Assembly: GCA_021799035.1 (NCBI GenBank)
Contig: JAJZBG010000004.1
Coordinates: 31,376 to 95,375 of the forward strand
Origin: Actinomycetes bacterium
GTDB taxonomy: Bacteria > Actinomycetota > Acidimicrobiia > Acidimicrobiales > Acidimicrobiaceae
Direction of reading: 5' to 3'
Length of the DNA: 64,000 nucleotides
A program made the position numbers and the translations under genes. Each line of letters starts with the position of its first letter. The stretch's first letter is position 1. Below the pieces are notes generated by a model. That model ran no database searches. It was not told the origin of the DNA and worked only from the letters and a program-made list of their open reading frames with translations. Shown one piece after another: positions 11,439 through 19,821 of the stretch.

Positions 11439-12038
11439 CTAAACCGCCCTTGGCAGCTCCACATCTGATTCTGCACCGCGGATCCGGCTCTTGGCGATCT
11501 TTCCAAGCTCTTCTTTCAGCTTGACTCGGCCGCGATGAAGCCGGACTTTAGCTGCGGATTCCGATATTCCCAGACGGTCCGCAATCTCTTTGTGGGCAAA
11601 ACCGTACACATCCCTCAGGAGCACTACAATCTGGAGCCTCTTTGGAAGGCTCATCAATGCAGTCCTTATCCGATCGCGATCGATTGATTGGCTGGCCATC
11701 TCTTCGATGTCCGACTCTCTCGAGGTGTCCGCCACCTGGGCAGCCCTATCCAAAATCTCATGACTCCTGGCTTTTCCCGAAGCTATTAGGGTGCTTGCGC
11801 AGTTGGAAGTTATCCGGTACAGCCACGTTGGAAATGAGGAGTCTGCCCTGAACTTCTTCAACGATCCGTAGGCCCTGAAATAGGACTCTTGAAGGACATC
11901 AAAGGCGTCGTCAACATTTCCCGTGAGCTTCAGCGCGAGCTGATATGTCGACTTGTAAGTTCGACGCACAAGCTCATCAAAGGCAGAGACGTCACCTGCC
12001 TTGGCCCGCTCTACAAGCTTTGAGATGTCCCAACCCAT
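11439..12038 (-). CDS. ECF (sigma-70 group 4) RNA polymerase sigma factor
   Basis: An alternative sigma factor of 199 residues with only regions 2 and 4. Region 2 spans about residues 18-85 (AFDELVRRTY, DDAFDVLQESYFRAYGSLKKF, FPTWLYRITSNCA). Region 4 spans about 125-180 (LPKRLQIVVLLRDVYGFAHKEIADRLGISESAAKVRLHRGR), with a clear helix-turn-helix. No anti-sigma gene is adjacent. It sits between rpmG and tRNA-Trp, where other actinobacteria often have dehydratase genes or nothing. A Trp-Asp start segment (MGWDISKLVERAKAGD) is normal for the family. The target promoters and trigger cannot be read from the sequence. Confidence 0.9.
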   Translation of the reverse strand: MGWDISKLVERAKAGDVSAFDELVRRTYKSTYQLALKLTGNVDDAFDVLQESYFRAYGSLKKFRADSSFPTWLYRITSNCASTLIASGKARSHEILDRAAQVADTSRESDIEEMASQSIDRDRIRTALMSLPKRLQIVVLLRDVYGFAHKEIADRLGISESAAKVRLHRGRVKLKEELGKIAKSRIRGAESDVELPRAV

Positions 12039-12101
12039 ATTCGTCTGCAGTACCTTTCACGGTCAGTTGCAGACCGCATCTAAAGATTATCAAACGCTAA
12101 A

Positions 12102-12266
12102 CTATCGCGTTTCTTTGTGAAGCGTGTGAGATCGGTCCCATTTGCAGTACTTCTGCATCTCGATCCTCTCACGGTCGTTCTGACGATTCTTGGTTGTGAT
12201 GTAGTTTCTCCGCTTGCACTGCTCGCAAGCGAGAGTCACCTTTACGCGCTTTTCATTCTTCGCCAT
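12102..12266 (-). CDS. rpmG: 50S ribosomal protein L33
   Basis: Ribosomal protein L33, 54 residues. The frame is open ten codons further, but the ATG at 12264-12266 has AAGGA at good spacing and gives the family start ([17 protein letters not shown]). CxxC pairs survive only in part: CEQCKRRNY is present near the N-terminus, but the second pair is reduced to one Cys (MQKYCKWD), so this is an intermediate between zinc-binding and zinc-free forms. It lies just downstream of tRNA-Met and tRNA-Thr, as in other actinobacteria. Confidence 0.95.
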   Translation of the reverse strand: MAKNEKRVKVTLACEQCKRRNYITTKNRQNDRERIEMQKYCKWDRSHTLHKETR

Positions 12267-12377
12267 CTTTAGATCCTTCTGGGCCATGGTCTTCAAGCCA
12301 AGCTTGAAGCCAGTCCAACAGCCTAGCTTCTCTGGTCCACCATTCCGACACAGGAGATTTTACTAATCCTCTGCTGG

Positions 12378-12451
12378 TAGCGGCGGTCGGGATCGAACCG
12401 ACGACCTCACGATTATGAGCCGTGCGCTCTAACCATCTGAGCTACGCCGCC
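12378..12451 (-). tRNA. tRNA-Met (anticodon CAT), elongator type
   Basis: A 74-base cloverleaf with acceptor GGCGGCG/CGCCGCT (first pair G-U) and discriminator A. The anticodon loop CTCATAA gives CAT. The T arm GTCGG-TTCGATC-CCGAC is complete. The paired first base of the acceptor and the lack of the three G-C pairs typical of initiators in the anticodon stem favour an elongator tRNA. Confidence 0.93.
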
Positions 12452-12455
12452 ATCG

Positions 12456-12528
12456 AGCCCCCTGTCGGAATCGAACCGACGACCCCAGCCTTACCATGGC
12501 TGTGCTCTGCCGTCTGAGCTAAGGGGGC
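12456..12528 (-). tRNA. tRNA-Thr (anticodon GGT)
   Basis: A 73-base cloverleaf with acceptor GCCCCCT/AGGGGGC and discriminator T. The anticodon stem CAGCC/GGCTG encloses ATGGTAA, giving GGT. The T arm GTCGG-TTCGATT-CCGAC is complete. Only four bases separate it from tRNA-Met, so both come from one precursor with rpmG. Confidence 0.95.
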
Positions 12529-12654
12529 AGTACTTCTAGTTCTAGCGTAACGATTCTAGGAGCCTGAAGCCCCTAAGACAGCATCAATAACGCTTTTTCC
12601 GCAATATTTAGTCCTCGCGCTGTCACCAGTGGGTGGGCGCGAAAGAAGGAGCGT

Positions 12655-13152
12655 ATGCTTAGTGGCGTGGAGATAAGAAGAGCGATCTCAGAAGACGCTG
12701 AGGCCATTAGGTCCATCTACAACCAAGAGGTGCTCAACTCGCTGGTCACACTTGACCTAATTCCCCGGTCCGAGGCGGAACAACGGCACTGGATCGCCGA
12801 GCACTCAGGAGTCTACCCAGCGATAGTGGCCGTAATAGATGGCAAGGTTTGCGGCTACGCCAGCCTTTCCCCCTACCGCGCGCGAGCCGGATACTCCACG
12901 ACCGTGGAGGACTCCATCTATGTAGATTCGGGCTATAGGAAGCAAGGCATAGGTACCGCCCTTCTCAACGGAATTCTCAACCTCGCCAATCAGCACGGCT
13001 TTCATGCCTGCATGGCCCGAGTGATGGCCGACCACCAGGCGTCTTTGACCCTTCATGAGTCATGCGGCTTCGTATTGGTGGGGATCGAGCGCGAAGTGGG
13101 CAGGAAGTTCGGTAAGTGGCTCGATGTTGCTCTGCTCCAGAAGCTGCTCTAG
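12655..13152 (+). CDS. GNAT N-acetyltransferase, phosphinothricin acetyltransferase-like
   Basis: A 165-residue acetyl-CoA-dependent N-acetyltransferase. The fold markers are IRRAISEDAEAIRSIYNQEV at the N-terminus, then YASLSPYRARAGYSTTVEDSIYVDSGYRKQGIGTALL, in which KQGIGTALL is the acetyl-CoA loop, and GRKFGKWLDVALLQKLL at the C-terminus. The VEDSIYV and GKWLD-type motifs are those of the Pat/Bar/MnaT subfamily, which acetylates phosphinothricin, methionine derivatives or other L-amino acids. The true substrate is unknown. AAGGAG is three bases before the ATG, rather close, so a start at the GTG four codons in is possible. The gene is divergent from tRNA-Thr and convergent with the glycosylase gene. 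Confidence 0.88.
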   Translation: MLSGVEIRRAISEDAEAIRSIYNQEVLNSLVTLDLIPRSEAEQRHWIAEHSGVYPAIVAVIDGKVCGYASLSPYRARAGYSTTVEDSIYVDSGYRKQGIGTALLNGILNLANQHGFHACMARVMADHQASLTLHESCGFVLVGIEREVGRKFGKWLDVALLQKLL

Positions 13153-13164
13153 CTCAGCCGCAGA

Positions 13165-13845
13165 TCAGCTCGAGAGTGAGCGCCACAGGTACCATGCCAC
13201 CAGCGAGCGGTACGGCCTGAACCTCTCGCCGAGTTGGAGAAGCTCTCTTGGGCTGGGTATCTCCTCAAGGCCATAGCTCGCGCGGTAGCCCTTCCGGACT
13301 CCCAAATCCCCTACCGGCCAAACGTCGATCCGTCCCAGCGAGAACATGAGAAACATCTGCGCCGACCACGGGCCGAAACCCCTCAGCTTGGATAGCTCCC
13401 ATGTGACCGCATCGTCACCAAGATCGACTAACGACTCGAGGGAGAGCTCTCCTTGAACAACCGCATTCGCCAAGCCGGCAATAGCAGCAATCTTTGCCCC
13501 CGAAAGGCCTGCTGTTCTGAGTACTTCAGGGGAGCAGCCCTGAACCCTCTCCGCTGTTATTTGGCCGTCGAACGCTTGCCGCACCCTGGAAGTTATAGCC
13601 ACCGCGGCCTTTCCAGCCAGCTGTTGATGAATGACCACTTCGACCAGCTCAGAAAAGAGAAGGTCCGCCCTAGAGTAAGCAGGATCCTCCCAACCCTCCA
13701 CAGTGAAATCAACAAGGGATCTCTTTTCCAGGATCGGGAGGCCATGCAGGCTCGCCAGGCGCGCAATCACTGGATCAGCCTCGGAGAGGACGGCCACAGC
13801 CGCACTTATTTCAGCTGACGCATTATTGGGAATCACTCCGGCCAA
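13165..13845 (-). CDS. DNA-3-methyladenine glycosylase II, AlkA-like
   Basis: A base-excision repair enzyme that removes alkylated purines, 226 residues. The helix-hairpin-helix-GPD signature is clear: LSKLRGFGPWSAQMFLMFSLGR followed by VWPVGDLGVRKGY, with the catalytic Asp in GDLG. The upstream helix IHQQLAGKAAVAI also matches the family. It lacks the N-terminal TATA-like domain of E. coli AlkA, as in the shorter actinobacterial and Bacillus forms. Transcription converges with the acetyltransferase (12-bp gap), and the mannosyltransferase lies 15 bp upstream on the same strand. Confidence 0.88.
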   Translation of the reverse strand: MAGVIPNNASAEISAAVAVLSEADPVIARLASLHGLPILEKRSLVDFTVEGWEDPAYSRADLLFSELVEVVIHQQLAGKAAVAITSRVRQAFDGQITAERVQGCSPEVLRTAGLSGAKIAAIAGLANAVVQGELSLESLVDLGDDAVTWELSKLRGFGPWSAQMFLMFSLGRIDVWPVGDLGVRKGYRASYGLEEIPSPRELLQLGERFRPYRSLVAWYLWRSLSS

Positions 13846-13860
13846 CTCGCAAGTCCTGCA

Positions 13861-15411
13861 CTACGCCGGTTGAATCTGGCCAAAATATTTCTTCACCAAA
13901 GGCATTACCTTTTCCCTGGGAAGGATGTTGAAACGCAGGGAAACCGCAATGAAGACGGCAGCAGCCACAACCACGTAGAACGCGACGGCGATAATGGGCG
14001 GCCCACCTGGAAGGCCCAGCACCATTGCCGAGATTGACACGATGACTATTCCCCAGGTGACCCTATTGCTTGGAACCACCGCCAAAATGATGATGCCCCA
14101 TGCTATATACCACGGCTGTATCACCGGCGCAAAGAGGGTTACTATCAAAAACGTGTAGCCTATCGCCTTCAGCGAGCCGTAGTAGCTGGAATGCGTCAAG
14201 AAATAGAGTCCGCCTATCCCGGAGATCGCGAAACCGATCAGTCTGGTAAGCGTAAGGAAGGCGCCCACACCTGCAGCGACCCCTACCAGATGTGAAACGG
14301 AGTGAAGCCAGTATGCGAGCGCGGTTGTTGGATCAGCAGGGGAACGGACCTTTCCCGGCGTGGAAAGAGCGAATATCCAGCCCCATCCCAGCCCGGTAAC
14401 CTTGGCGACCACCTCCATAACGATGCCGGAGACGAGAAATGCCGTGACTACTGGACGTATGCGTTCCTTAAAGGGCTTGCCATCACCGAGCCAGCGCCAA
14501 CCTATGTACAGCACTCCTATCTCAGCAGGAACTTTAACCATTGCGCCCAGCGTTACCAGGATGACACCCAGTACAGGCCTGGATATCTTGGCATAATATA
14601 GACCAGCCAGAAGGAACGCCAGCATCAGAACGTCGTTGTGACCGGCTGAGATCAAGTGGTAGATAGTCAGCGGGTTGAGAACAGCAAGTGTGAAAGCAAG
14701 GCTCTTGTCGAAGCCGTGCGCTCCTGCGAGACGGGGTACATAAATCCCAATCCCGACAGCACTCGCTAGAGCCAGAATCCGCAGGCCGACCATTGTCGCA
14801 AAGGCGTGATGTAATGTAACGGTGGTGATCAGTGCAGACAAACCAAGAAAGACAGGGCCGTACGGACTTTTGGCATTTCCCCAGAACGGGTCGACCGTTG
14901 TCAGATATGAAGTGCCTCCAAGGACATTCGGCCCGTACTGGTACGGCGAGATATGGTGAGTGACCATCTCTCCGAGTGCAGCATAGCTGTAGATGTCCCG
15001 TGAGAACAACGGCCCGGCAATCGCAAGCGGCAGAACCCACGCAGCACCTAGATACCATAGGGCAGCCACGGGGATACTCGGGTGCGATCTCACCCTTCTC
15101 AGCAAATCGAGCCAGACCGCGATTCCAAGTACAAGCCCAACCACAACTATGACTTTGGCGGGAAACTCAAACCTGGAGGATGGCAGAGCCCCGGGAGCCG
15201 CTATTCCCAGCCACCAGGAACCGGCTACTTTCGAAGTGAACGGCGAGAGCTGCTGAAGGCTTCCCAACGCGACCATAAGCGAAGAGACGAACCCAAGCAC
15301 CATGTGTTTTCCGAAAGCTCTGAATGTGTTTGAGAAAGACCGCTTCGAAGCTAGTGCGGAGTAGCGGTCCAACTCACCGGTCATATTCCTAGAATCCGGT
15401 CGTAACAGCAA
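13861..15411 (-). CDS. Polytopic GT-C mannosyltransferase, MptB-like
   Basis: A 516-residue membrane protein with about 12 hydrophobic spans. It matches the polyprenyl-phosphate-mannose-dependent alpha-1,6-mannosyltransferases (MptA/MptB, GT87) that build the lipomannan core in actinobacteria. Diagnostic stretches are SRDIYSYAALGEMV (with the Asp expected for GT-C metal or donor binding), DPFWGNAKSPYGPVFL, NPLTIYHLISAGHNDVLMLA and the C-terminal PVIQPWYIAWG. The TTG at 15409-15411 has AAGGA nine bases upstream; an ATG nine codons in has poorer spacing. The acceptor cannot be predicted. It may be cotranscribed with the glycosylase 15 bp downstream. Confidence 0.82.
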   Translation of the reverse strand: MLLRPDSRNMTGELDRYSALASKRSFSNTFRAFGKHMVLGFVSSLMVALGSLQQLSPFTSKVAGSWWLGIAAPGALPSSRFEFPAKVIVVVGLVLGIAVWLDLLRRVRSHPSIPVAALWYLGAAWVLPLAIAGPLFSRDIYSYAALGEMVTHHISPYQYGPNVLGGTSYLTTVDPFWGNAKSPYGPVFLGLSALITTVTLHHAFATMVGLRILALASAVGIGIYVPRLAGAHGFDKSLAFTLAVLNPLTIYHLISAGHNDVLMLAFLLAGLYYAKISRPVLGVILVTLGAMVKVPAEIGVLYIGWRWLGDGKPFKERIRPVVTAFLVSGIVMEVVAKVTGLGWGWIFALSTPGKVRSPADPTTALAYWLHSVSHLVGVAAGVGAFLTLTRLIGFAISGIGGLYFLTHSSYYGSLKAIGYTFLIVTLFAPVIQPWYIAWGIIILAVVPSNRVTWGIVIVSISAMVLGLPGGPPIIAVAFYVVVAAAVFIAVSLRFNILPREKVMPLVKKYFGQIQPA

Positions 15412-15595
15412 TGGTCCTGGTCCTTACGAGACAAAATATTCGACGATCTACACAGCAATGCCAGGCACAAGTGACTCTGGATCTCGTAATAATAAGCTAT
15501 AGAAACTAAATAAGAAAAACCAGAGAAATTAGCTCAATTGCTCCTGAGAATTACCTGGGAATCCTGCTGGCAATCAAGCGCTTCAACATTATGCG

Positions 15596-15677
15596 TGGGC
15601 CGGGAGGGATTCGAACCCCCGTAGGCAGAGCCGGCAGATTTACAGTCTGCTTCCTTTGGCCACTCGGACACCGACCC
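15596..15677 (-). tRNA. tRNA-Tyr (anticodon GTA)
   Basis: An 82-base class II tRNA with a long variable arm. The acceptor is GGGTCGG/CCGGCCC (one G-U) with discriminator A. The anticodon stem GCAGA/TCTGC encloses CTGTAAA, giving GTA. The variable arm (CGGCTCTGCCTAC) and the T arm GGGGG-TTCGAAT-CCCTC follow. The 184 bp between it and the mannosyltransferase are AT-rich and show nothing else. Confidence 0.95.
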
Positions 15678-15704
15678 GCAACAAACAGGATAGCCTGTTA
15701 GCCA

Positions 15705-16193
15705 ATGCCTACCTTCGATGTTGTTTCAGAAGTAAATATGCAAGAAGTGAAAAATGCCTTGGATCAGGCAAACCGTGAAGCCGGAACCCGCTTTGACTTC
15801 AAGGACACCAACTCGACCATCGAGATTTCAGGCCAGGATATGACCCTGAGCTCATCCAGCGCTGACCGTCTGAAGGCCCTAGAGCAAGTTCTCGAAGAGA
15901 AGCTTGTCAAGAGACAGGTTTCCCTTAAGTGCCTTGACCGTGGAGAAGTCACCGAGGGCTCAAAGGGCACTGCGCGTCGAACCATTAGAATCGTTGCTGG
16001 CATCTCCTCTGACAAGGCCAAGGAGATAAACAAGTACATCAAAGACCTTGGGTTAAAAGGTGTAAGCGGCTCTATACAGGGTGACGCGCTCAGGGTATCC
16101 GGGAAGAAGAGGGATGACCTGCAGGAGGTTATCTCCAAGCTCAAAGAACATGATTTCAACATCCCTTTGCAGTTCAATAACTTCAGAGATTGA
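15705..16193 (+). CDS. yajQ: YajQ-family nucleotide-binding protein
   Basis: A 162-residue protein of the UPF0234/YajQ family, small cytoplasmic proteins reported to bind nucleotides, including cyclic di-GMP in some species. The family text is clear: MPTFDVVSEVNMQEVKNALDQ, TRFDFKDTNSTIE, then GTARRTIRIVAGISSDKAKEINKYIKD, VSGSIQGDALRVSGKKRDDLQ and the end PLQFNNFRD. Length and both tandem domains match the norm. Its stop overlaps the stop of the convergent phosphatase gene by 11 bp. Confidence 0.95.
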   Translation: MPTFDVVSEVNMQEVKNALDQANREAGTRFDFKDTNSTIEISGQDMTLSSSSADRLKALEQVLEEKLVKRQVSLKCLDRGEVTEGSKGTARRTIRIVAGISSDKAKEINKYIKDLGLKGVSGSIQGDALRVSGKKRDDLQEVISKLKEHDFNIPLQFNNFRD

Positions 16194-16710
16194 GGTGGTC
16201 GTAGTAGCCTGAGTGGATGTACACGCAAGGAACACCGTTGGATCTGAACATGTCCACGTTTCTCCGGTCGTCTTCGAAGGCAAGTATGGGATCAATGCCC
16301 TGTTGCCTGATCTCTTCCAGGCTTTGAGCTTTGAAGTCCTTGGCCGCTGAATAGTCGCCGTAGTTGCGCATGATCAGCAGATCCCAACGCATTGGGTAGT
16401 CCTTCAACCATCTGATCGTCTGTGACTGGACTGATGCTGGACGTCCAGTGAGAAGGACCACGAGCAGCTCTTTGTCCAGCAATTTGAGCAGCGTTGCAAC
16501 CTCATCGATGTAAGGATCATCGCCGCACTTGGCAAAGAAGCCATCCCAGTCCTTGTCCTCTCCTCTGCCAATCAGAGGCTGTCTCCAGGCGGCATCTGAA
16601 AGAACCCCGTCTAGATCGCAGACGACGGCAGGCCCGAATAGTTTAGATGCGTCTCGGCTCTCTTCGGGAGGAAAGATCCAGTGACTTGGAAGGGGAGTAA
16701 ATGAAGCCAT
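16183..16710 (-). CDS. HAD-superfamily phosphatase, polynucleotide kinase 3'-phosphatase-like
   Basis: A 175-residue hydrolase with the four HAD motifs: VVCDLDGVLSD (nucleophile and acid Asp, about residue 32), VVLLTGRP (motif II Thr), a Lys in AAKDFKAQ, and LAFEDDRRNVDMF (motif IV acidic pair). The arrangement resembles the phosphatase domain of T4-type polynucleotide kinase and the acid phosphatase class, so a nucleotide or nucleic-acid 3'-phosphate could be the substrate, but this is not shown. It is divergent from the large membrane protein gene across an 84-bp gap. Confidence 0.8.
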   Translation of the reverse strand: MASFTPLPSHWIFPPEESRDASKLFGPAVVCDLDGVLSDAAWRQPLIGRGEDKDWDGFFAKCGDDPYIDEVATLLKLLDKELLVVLLTGRPASVQSQTIRWLKDYPMRWDLLIMRNYGDYSAAKDFKAQSLEEIRQQGIDPILAFEDDRRNVDMFRSNGVPCVYIHSGYYDHLNL

Positions 16711-16794
16711 GTATCCATGGTAACGGTGATCAGGTTCAGTTAAATTACAATTGAACAGCGTGGCTGGTTGAAGGCGCTAAGAATATAGAGAAGC

Positions 16795-19700
16795 ATGAGC
16801 AATACCCAAGGCGGCCTTTACGGCTGCGATGATAACGAAAACTCCGCAACCTGCCCAGCGGTTCGAGAAGTCGAGGTCCACATTGGCGAAAAAGTCGTTG
16901 TGGCATCGGACTTTTTCATCCAACCTGGCGTTCAGATAAAGGCTTCCAATTCGGATAAGCCGTCACTTGAGCGCTTCATCGCAGCTGTGAACGGTTGGGA
17001 TGGGCCGGGAGTGTTGATAATCGCAGGCAACTTGCTGGATTTGCCCAACGCCGGAAACAGCGAGCAATGGGACTCGCCTCTTTTCGAAGCTTTGAGCTCA
17101 CTGTCCAACCGAGCAGCGGTGAGGATCTATCTCATTCCGGGCTCGAGGGACTCGAGGCTTGCATCTGATGCCCGACTTGTGAAAAGTCTAGGTGAGCTGT
17201 TTTCCTTCGAGCTTGCCCTAGAGATAGAGCTCCATGTCCAAAGCCTCCAGGGCTGGGAAAAGATAAGCGTAAGCTCTGGAGAAGGATTCGCGCCCTCGAC
17301 GCTTGCAAGCCCGTTTTCCACCGTGGCAGCTTCATATCAAGGTGCTGCTCCCCAGTCCTCAAGGCGACACAAGAAGAGGGCGGGATTGCTGGCAGGCGTG
17401 GACCGATTAAGGGAGCCGTCTTCCGCTATCCGGTTCCTTATTTCGAGAATGACCTACAGAAGAGTGGCTCGCATTACCCCATGGGTGGTGCTCGCCATAG
17501 TAGTGTCGTTTCTCATAAAGCTGCCGCTGGCGATATCGCTGCCGGTTGTAAGAAACTTCAGGCATCATGCCATCAATGTCGGCTCCCGAGTCCTCTTTAT
17601 AGGAATAACCACTCTCATAGACGCGACGCTGATACTCCTGGCAATCCTCATCATCCTCAGGATCTCGTATTCGAGGCTTTTCTCTGAAGATCAAATAGCG
17701 CCCAGAACCTTCGACAACAACGTCGATGCCAGGATCGGAGCAGCAAAGAAGATCGACGAAGGCTTCTCAGGCGTAATAGTGGGCCACTTTTTGACGCCTG
17801 AGCTCTCCCAGGTTGGCTCGGGCTTCTTTGCCTGCACGGGATCGGTATCTAGGATCTATGTTGAAGCTGAGGCAGCCTTGGGACTGCCCCCGATTTTCAG
17901 ACCGAAACAGCAGGCAACCTGGCTCGAGATAGAGGCGGGTGCCAAGACGCACGTCAGGCTTCTGAGTAGGACCGCCTTCGCCAAAGCTGACTCGTTTCTC
18001 GAACAGGTGCTGACGATCAAGCTCCGAGACAAAGAAGCTGGAATGGGACAGCTGGCTTCCTTCCCGGGCGGTAATGACTATCGCGAAAACCAGCTTCCAA
18101 TGATGAGGCAAGTGCGTTCCAGAAGGATAGCAGCTGCAGCAATCTTCGTTGTGGGTGCCCTCAACCTTGCATCAGCCCTTACTCCGCCAATACGAGCTCG
18201 CCTGCACTTCATCCGCGAATTCCTGCCCGTGACAGTCTCTACCACGGCAGACGCCCTTGTGGCGATGGCGTCGATAGGCCTGATGTTCCTTGCCGGCGGA
18301 ATACGCAGGGGCCAACGCCAAGCATGGGCATTTGCTCTTGCCATTTCGGTTGGCGCGGCAAGCCTCAACTTGATCAAGGGAGGCGACTTCGAAGAGGCGC
18401 TCACCTTGATCATCCTCGTTCTCTATCTTGTGAGCAAAAGGGACAGCTTCAGGGCCCCCTCAGACCGCCCCTCGCTCAATAGAGGGATTCGCGCCCTGAT
18501 CTTTGGTTCTGCGGCGATCATCTTCTTCAGCACTGCCATCATCTTCAGCTATATCAAACTTTTTCGCCATGACTATCATCTCTCCTTTTTTACGGTGCTA
18601 ACCGCAGTCGGCGAGCGCATGGCGGGATTCTCGACGCACCCCCTGCCAGGCGCCACCATAAACGAATTCGCCACTCCGGCTCTCGCATTTTCCGGAATCT
18701 GTCTCGCTGCAATCGCGCTCTTTCTGGCGTTTCGCCCTGTTGTCGACCGCTCCAGGAGCTTCGCCACACGACTGGGCAGCCATTCAGACCGCGAGCGCGC
18801 ACGAGCCATAGTGCACAGCTTCTCGAGTGGCACCCTTGACTACTTCGCTCTCAGGGACGACAAGCGCTACTTCTTTGCCCACGGCTGCGTCATCGCTTAC
18901 GCCAACTACGGGTCTGTCGCACTCGTATCACCGGATCCCATCGGCCCGGCAACCACCAAGGACCAGGCCTGGAAGGAGTTTCTCAGCTTCGCCAATGGGA
19001 AAGGATGGATCGTCGGGGTTCTAGGCGCAGACGAAAGCTGGCTGGATACCTACCATGACACGGGCATGCACTCCATCTATGTGGGTGATGAGGCGATAGT
19101 CGCTCTAAAGAGCTTCAACCTGGCTGGCAAAAAGAACAAAGGTCTTCGCCAGGCGGTTGGCCGGATCCGCAAATATGGCTACACGGCAGAGTTTTACGAT
19201 CCGTCAAGTGTCGATTCCCAAATCCGGAGCGGAGTGATGTCCGTGATGACCCAAAGCCGCAAGGGAGAAGCGGAGAGGGGATTTTCAATGACCCTCGGCC
19301 GGGTCTTCGATGCGTCAGACAAGAACCTTCTGCTCACGGTTTGCAAAGATAGCACTGGCAGGGTCGTCGGCTTCTGCCAGTGGGTCCCATCACCGGAGAT
19401 CAACGGCTACTCGCTCGACCTAATGAGGAGAGATCTGGGAAACCATCCCAACGGTCTCACTGACTTCATGATCGTCTCTACGATCGAACATCTTCTTGAA
19501 CATCGCTACGAACATCTGAGCCTCAACTTCGCCACGATGAGAGCCGTTCTTTCAGGCGACATGGACTCGATGACACAGCGGATGGAAAAGTGGTTCCTCA
19601 AGCGGATGAGCGATTCCATGCAGATCGAAAGCCTCTGGCGATTCAATGCCAAGTTCGATCCAATCTGGCATCCGCGCTACGTCATTTACGATAACGCAGA

Positions 19701-19806
19701 GCACGCGCCTGCCATTGCTCTGGCAATAGCGCGGGCAGAAGCGCTCTGGGAATTGCCGATAATTGGAAGGTTTCTCAACCCTGGTGACGCCGACGTTAAG
19801 TCCTGA
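16795..19806 (+). CDS. Membrane protein fusing a degenerate metallophosphoesterase to a MprF-like DUF2156 domain
   Basis: A 1003-residue protein. Residues 34-150 and 320-410 look like the two halves of a calcineurin-type metallophosphoesterase, but each metal motif is altered: SDFF (38-41) for DxH, GNLLD (78-82) for GDxxD, GSRD (116-119) for GNHD, and GHFL (330-333) for GHTH. Two membrane spans (about 228-250 and 265-290) are inserted between the halves. About six more spans follow (445-650). The C-terminal part (660-985) is a DUF2156/GNAT-fold domain as in phosphatidylglycerol lysyltransferase MprF and LysX, with YFFAHGCVIAYANYGSVALVSPDPIGP and GFSMTLGR. MprF proteins add amino acids to lipids to lower membrane charge. 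Whether this one does so is unknown, and no lysyl-tRNA synthetase domain is attached. TATAGA stands five bases before the ATG, with no clear ribosome binding site. Confidence 0.8.
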   Translation: MSNTQGGLYGCDDNENSATCPAVREVEVHIGEKVVVASDFFIQPGVQIKASNSDKPSLERFIAAVNGWDGPGVLIIAGNLLDLPNAGNSEQWDSPLFEALSSLSNRAAVRIYLIPGSRDSRLASDARLVKSLGELFSFELALEIELHVQSLQGWEKISVSSGEGFAPSTLASPFSTVAASYQGAAPQSSRRHKKRAGLLAGVDRLREPSSAIRFLISRMTYRRVARITPWVVLAIVVSFLIKLPLAISLPVVRNFRHHAINVGSRVLFIGITTLIDATLILLAILIILRISYSRLFSEDQIAPRTFDNNVDARIGAAKKIDEGFSGVIVGHFLTPELSQVGSGFFACTGSVSRIYVEAEAALGLPPIFRPKQQATWLEIEAGAKTHVRLLSRTAFAKADSFLEQVLTIKLRDKEAGMGQLASFPGGNDYRENQLPMMRQVRSRRIAAAAIFVVGALNLASALTPPIRARLHFIREFLPVTVSTTADALVAMASIGLMFLAGGIRRGQRQAWAFALAISVGAASLNLIKGGDFEEALTLIILVLYLVSKRDSFRAPSDRPSLNRGIRALIFGSAAIIFFSTAIIFSYIKLFRHDYHLSFFTVLTAVGERMAGFSTHPLPGATINEFATPALAFSGICLAAIALFLAFRPVVDRSRSFATRLGSHSDRERARAIVHSFSSGTLDYFALRDDKRYFFAHGCVIAYANYGSVALVSPDPIGPATTKDQAWKEFLSFANGKGWIVGVLGADESWLDTYHDTGMHSIYVGDEAIVALKSFNLAGKKNKGLRQAVGRIRKYGYTAEFYDPSSVDSQIRSGVMSVMTQSRKGEAERGFSMTLGRVFDASDKNLLLTVCKDSTGRVVGFCQWVPSPEINGYSLDLMRRDLGNHPNGLTDFMIVSTIEHLLEHRYEHLSLNFATMRAVLSGDMDSMTQRMEKWFLKRMSDSMQIESLWRFNAKFDPIWHPRYVIYDNAEHAPAIALAIARAEALWELPIIGRFLNPGDADVKS

Positions 19807-19821
19807 CCCGAAGAGCTCTGA

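Noticed and set aside
12378..12528. tRNA genes as integration sites for a genomic island
   Set aside because: No integrase and no repeat of a tRNA 3' end was seen; flanking genes are the conserved core set.
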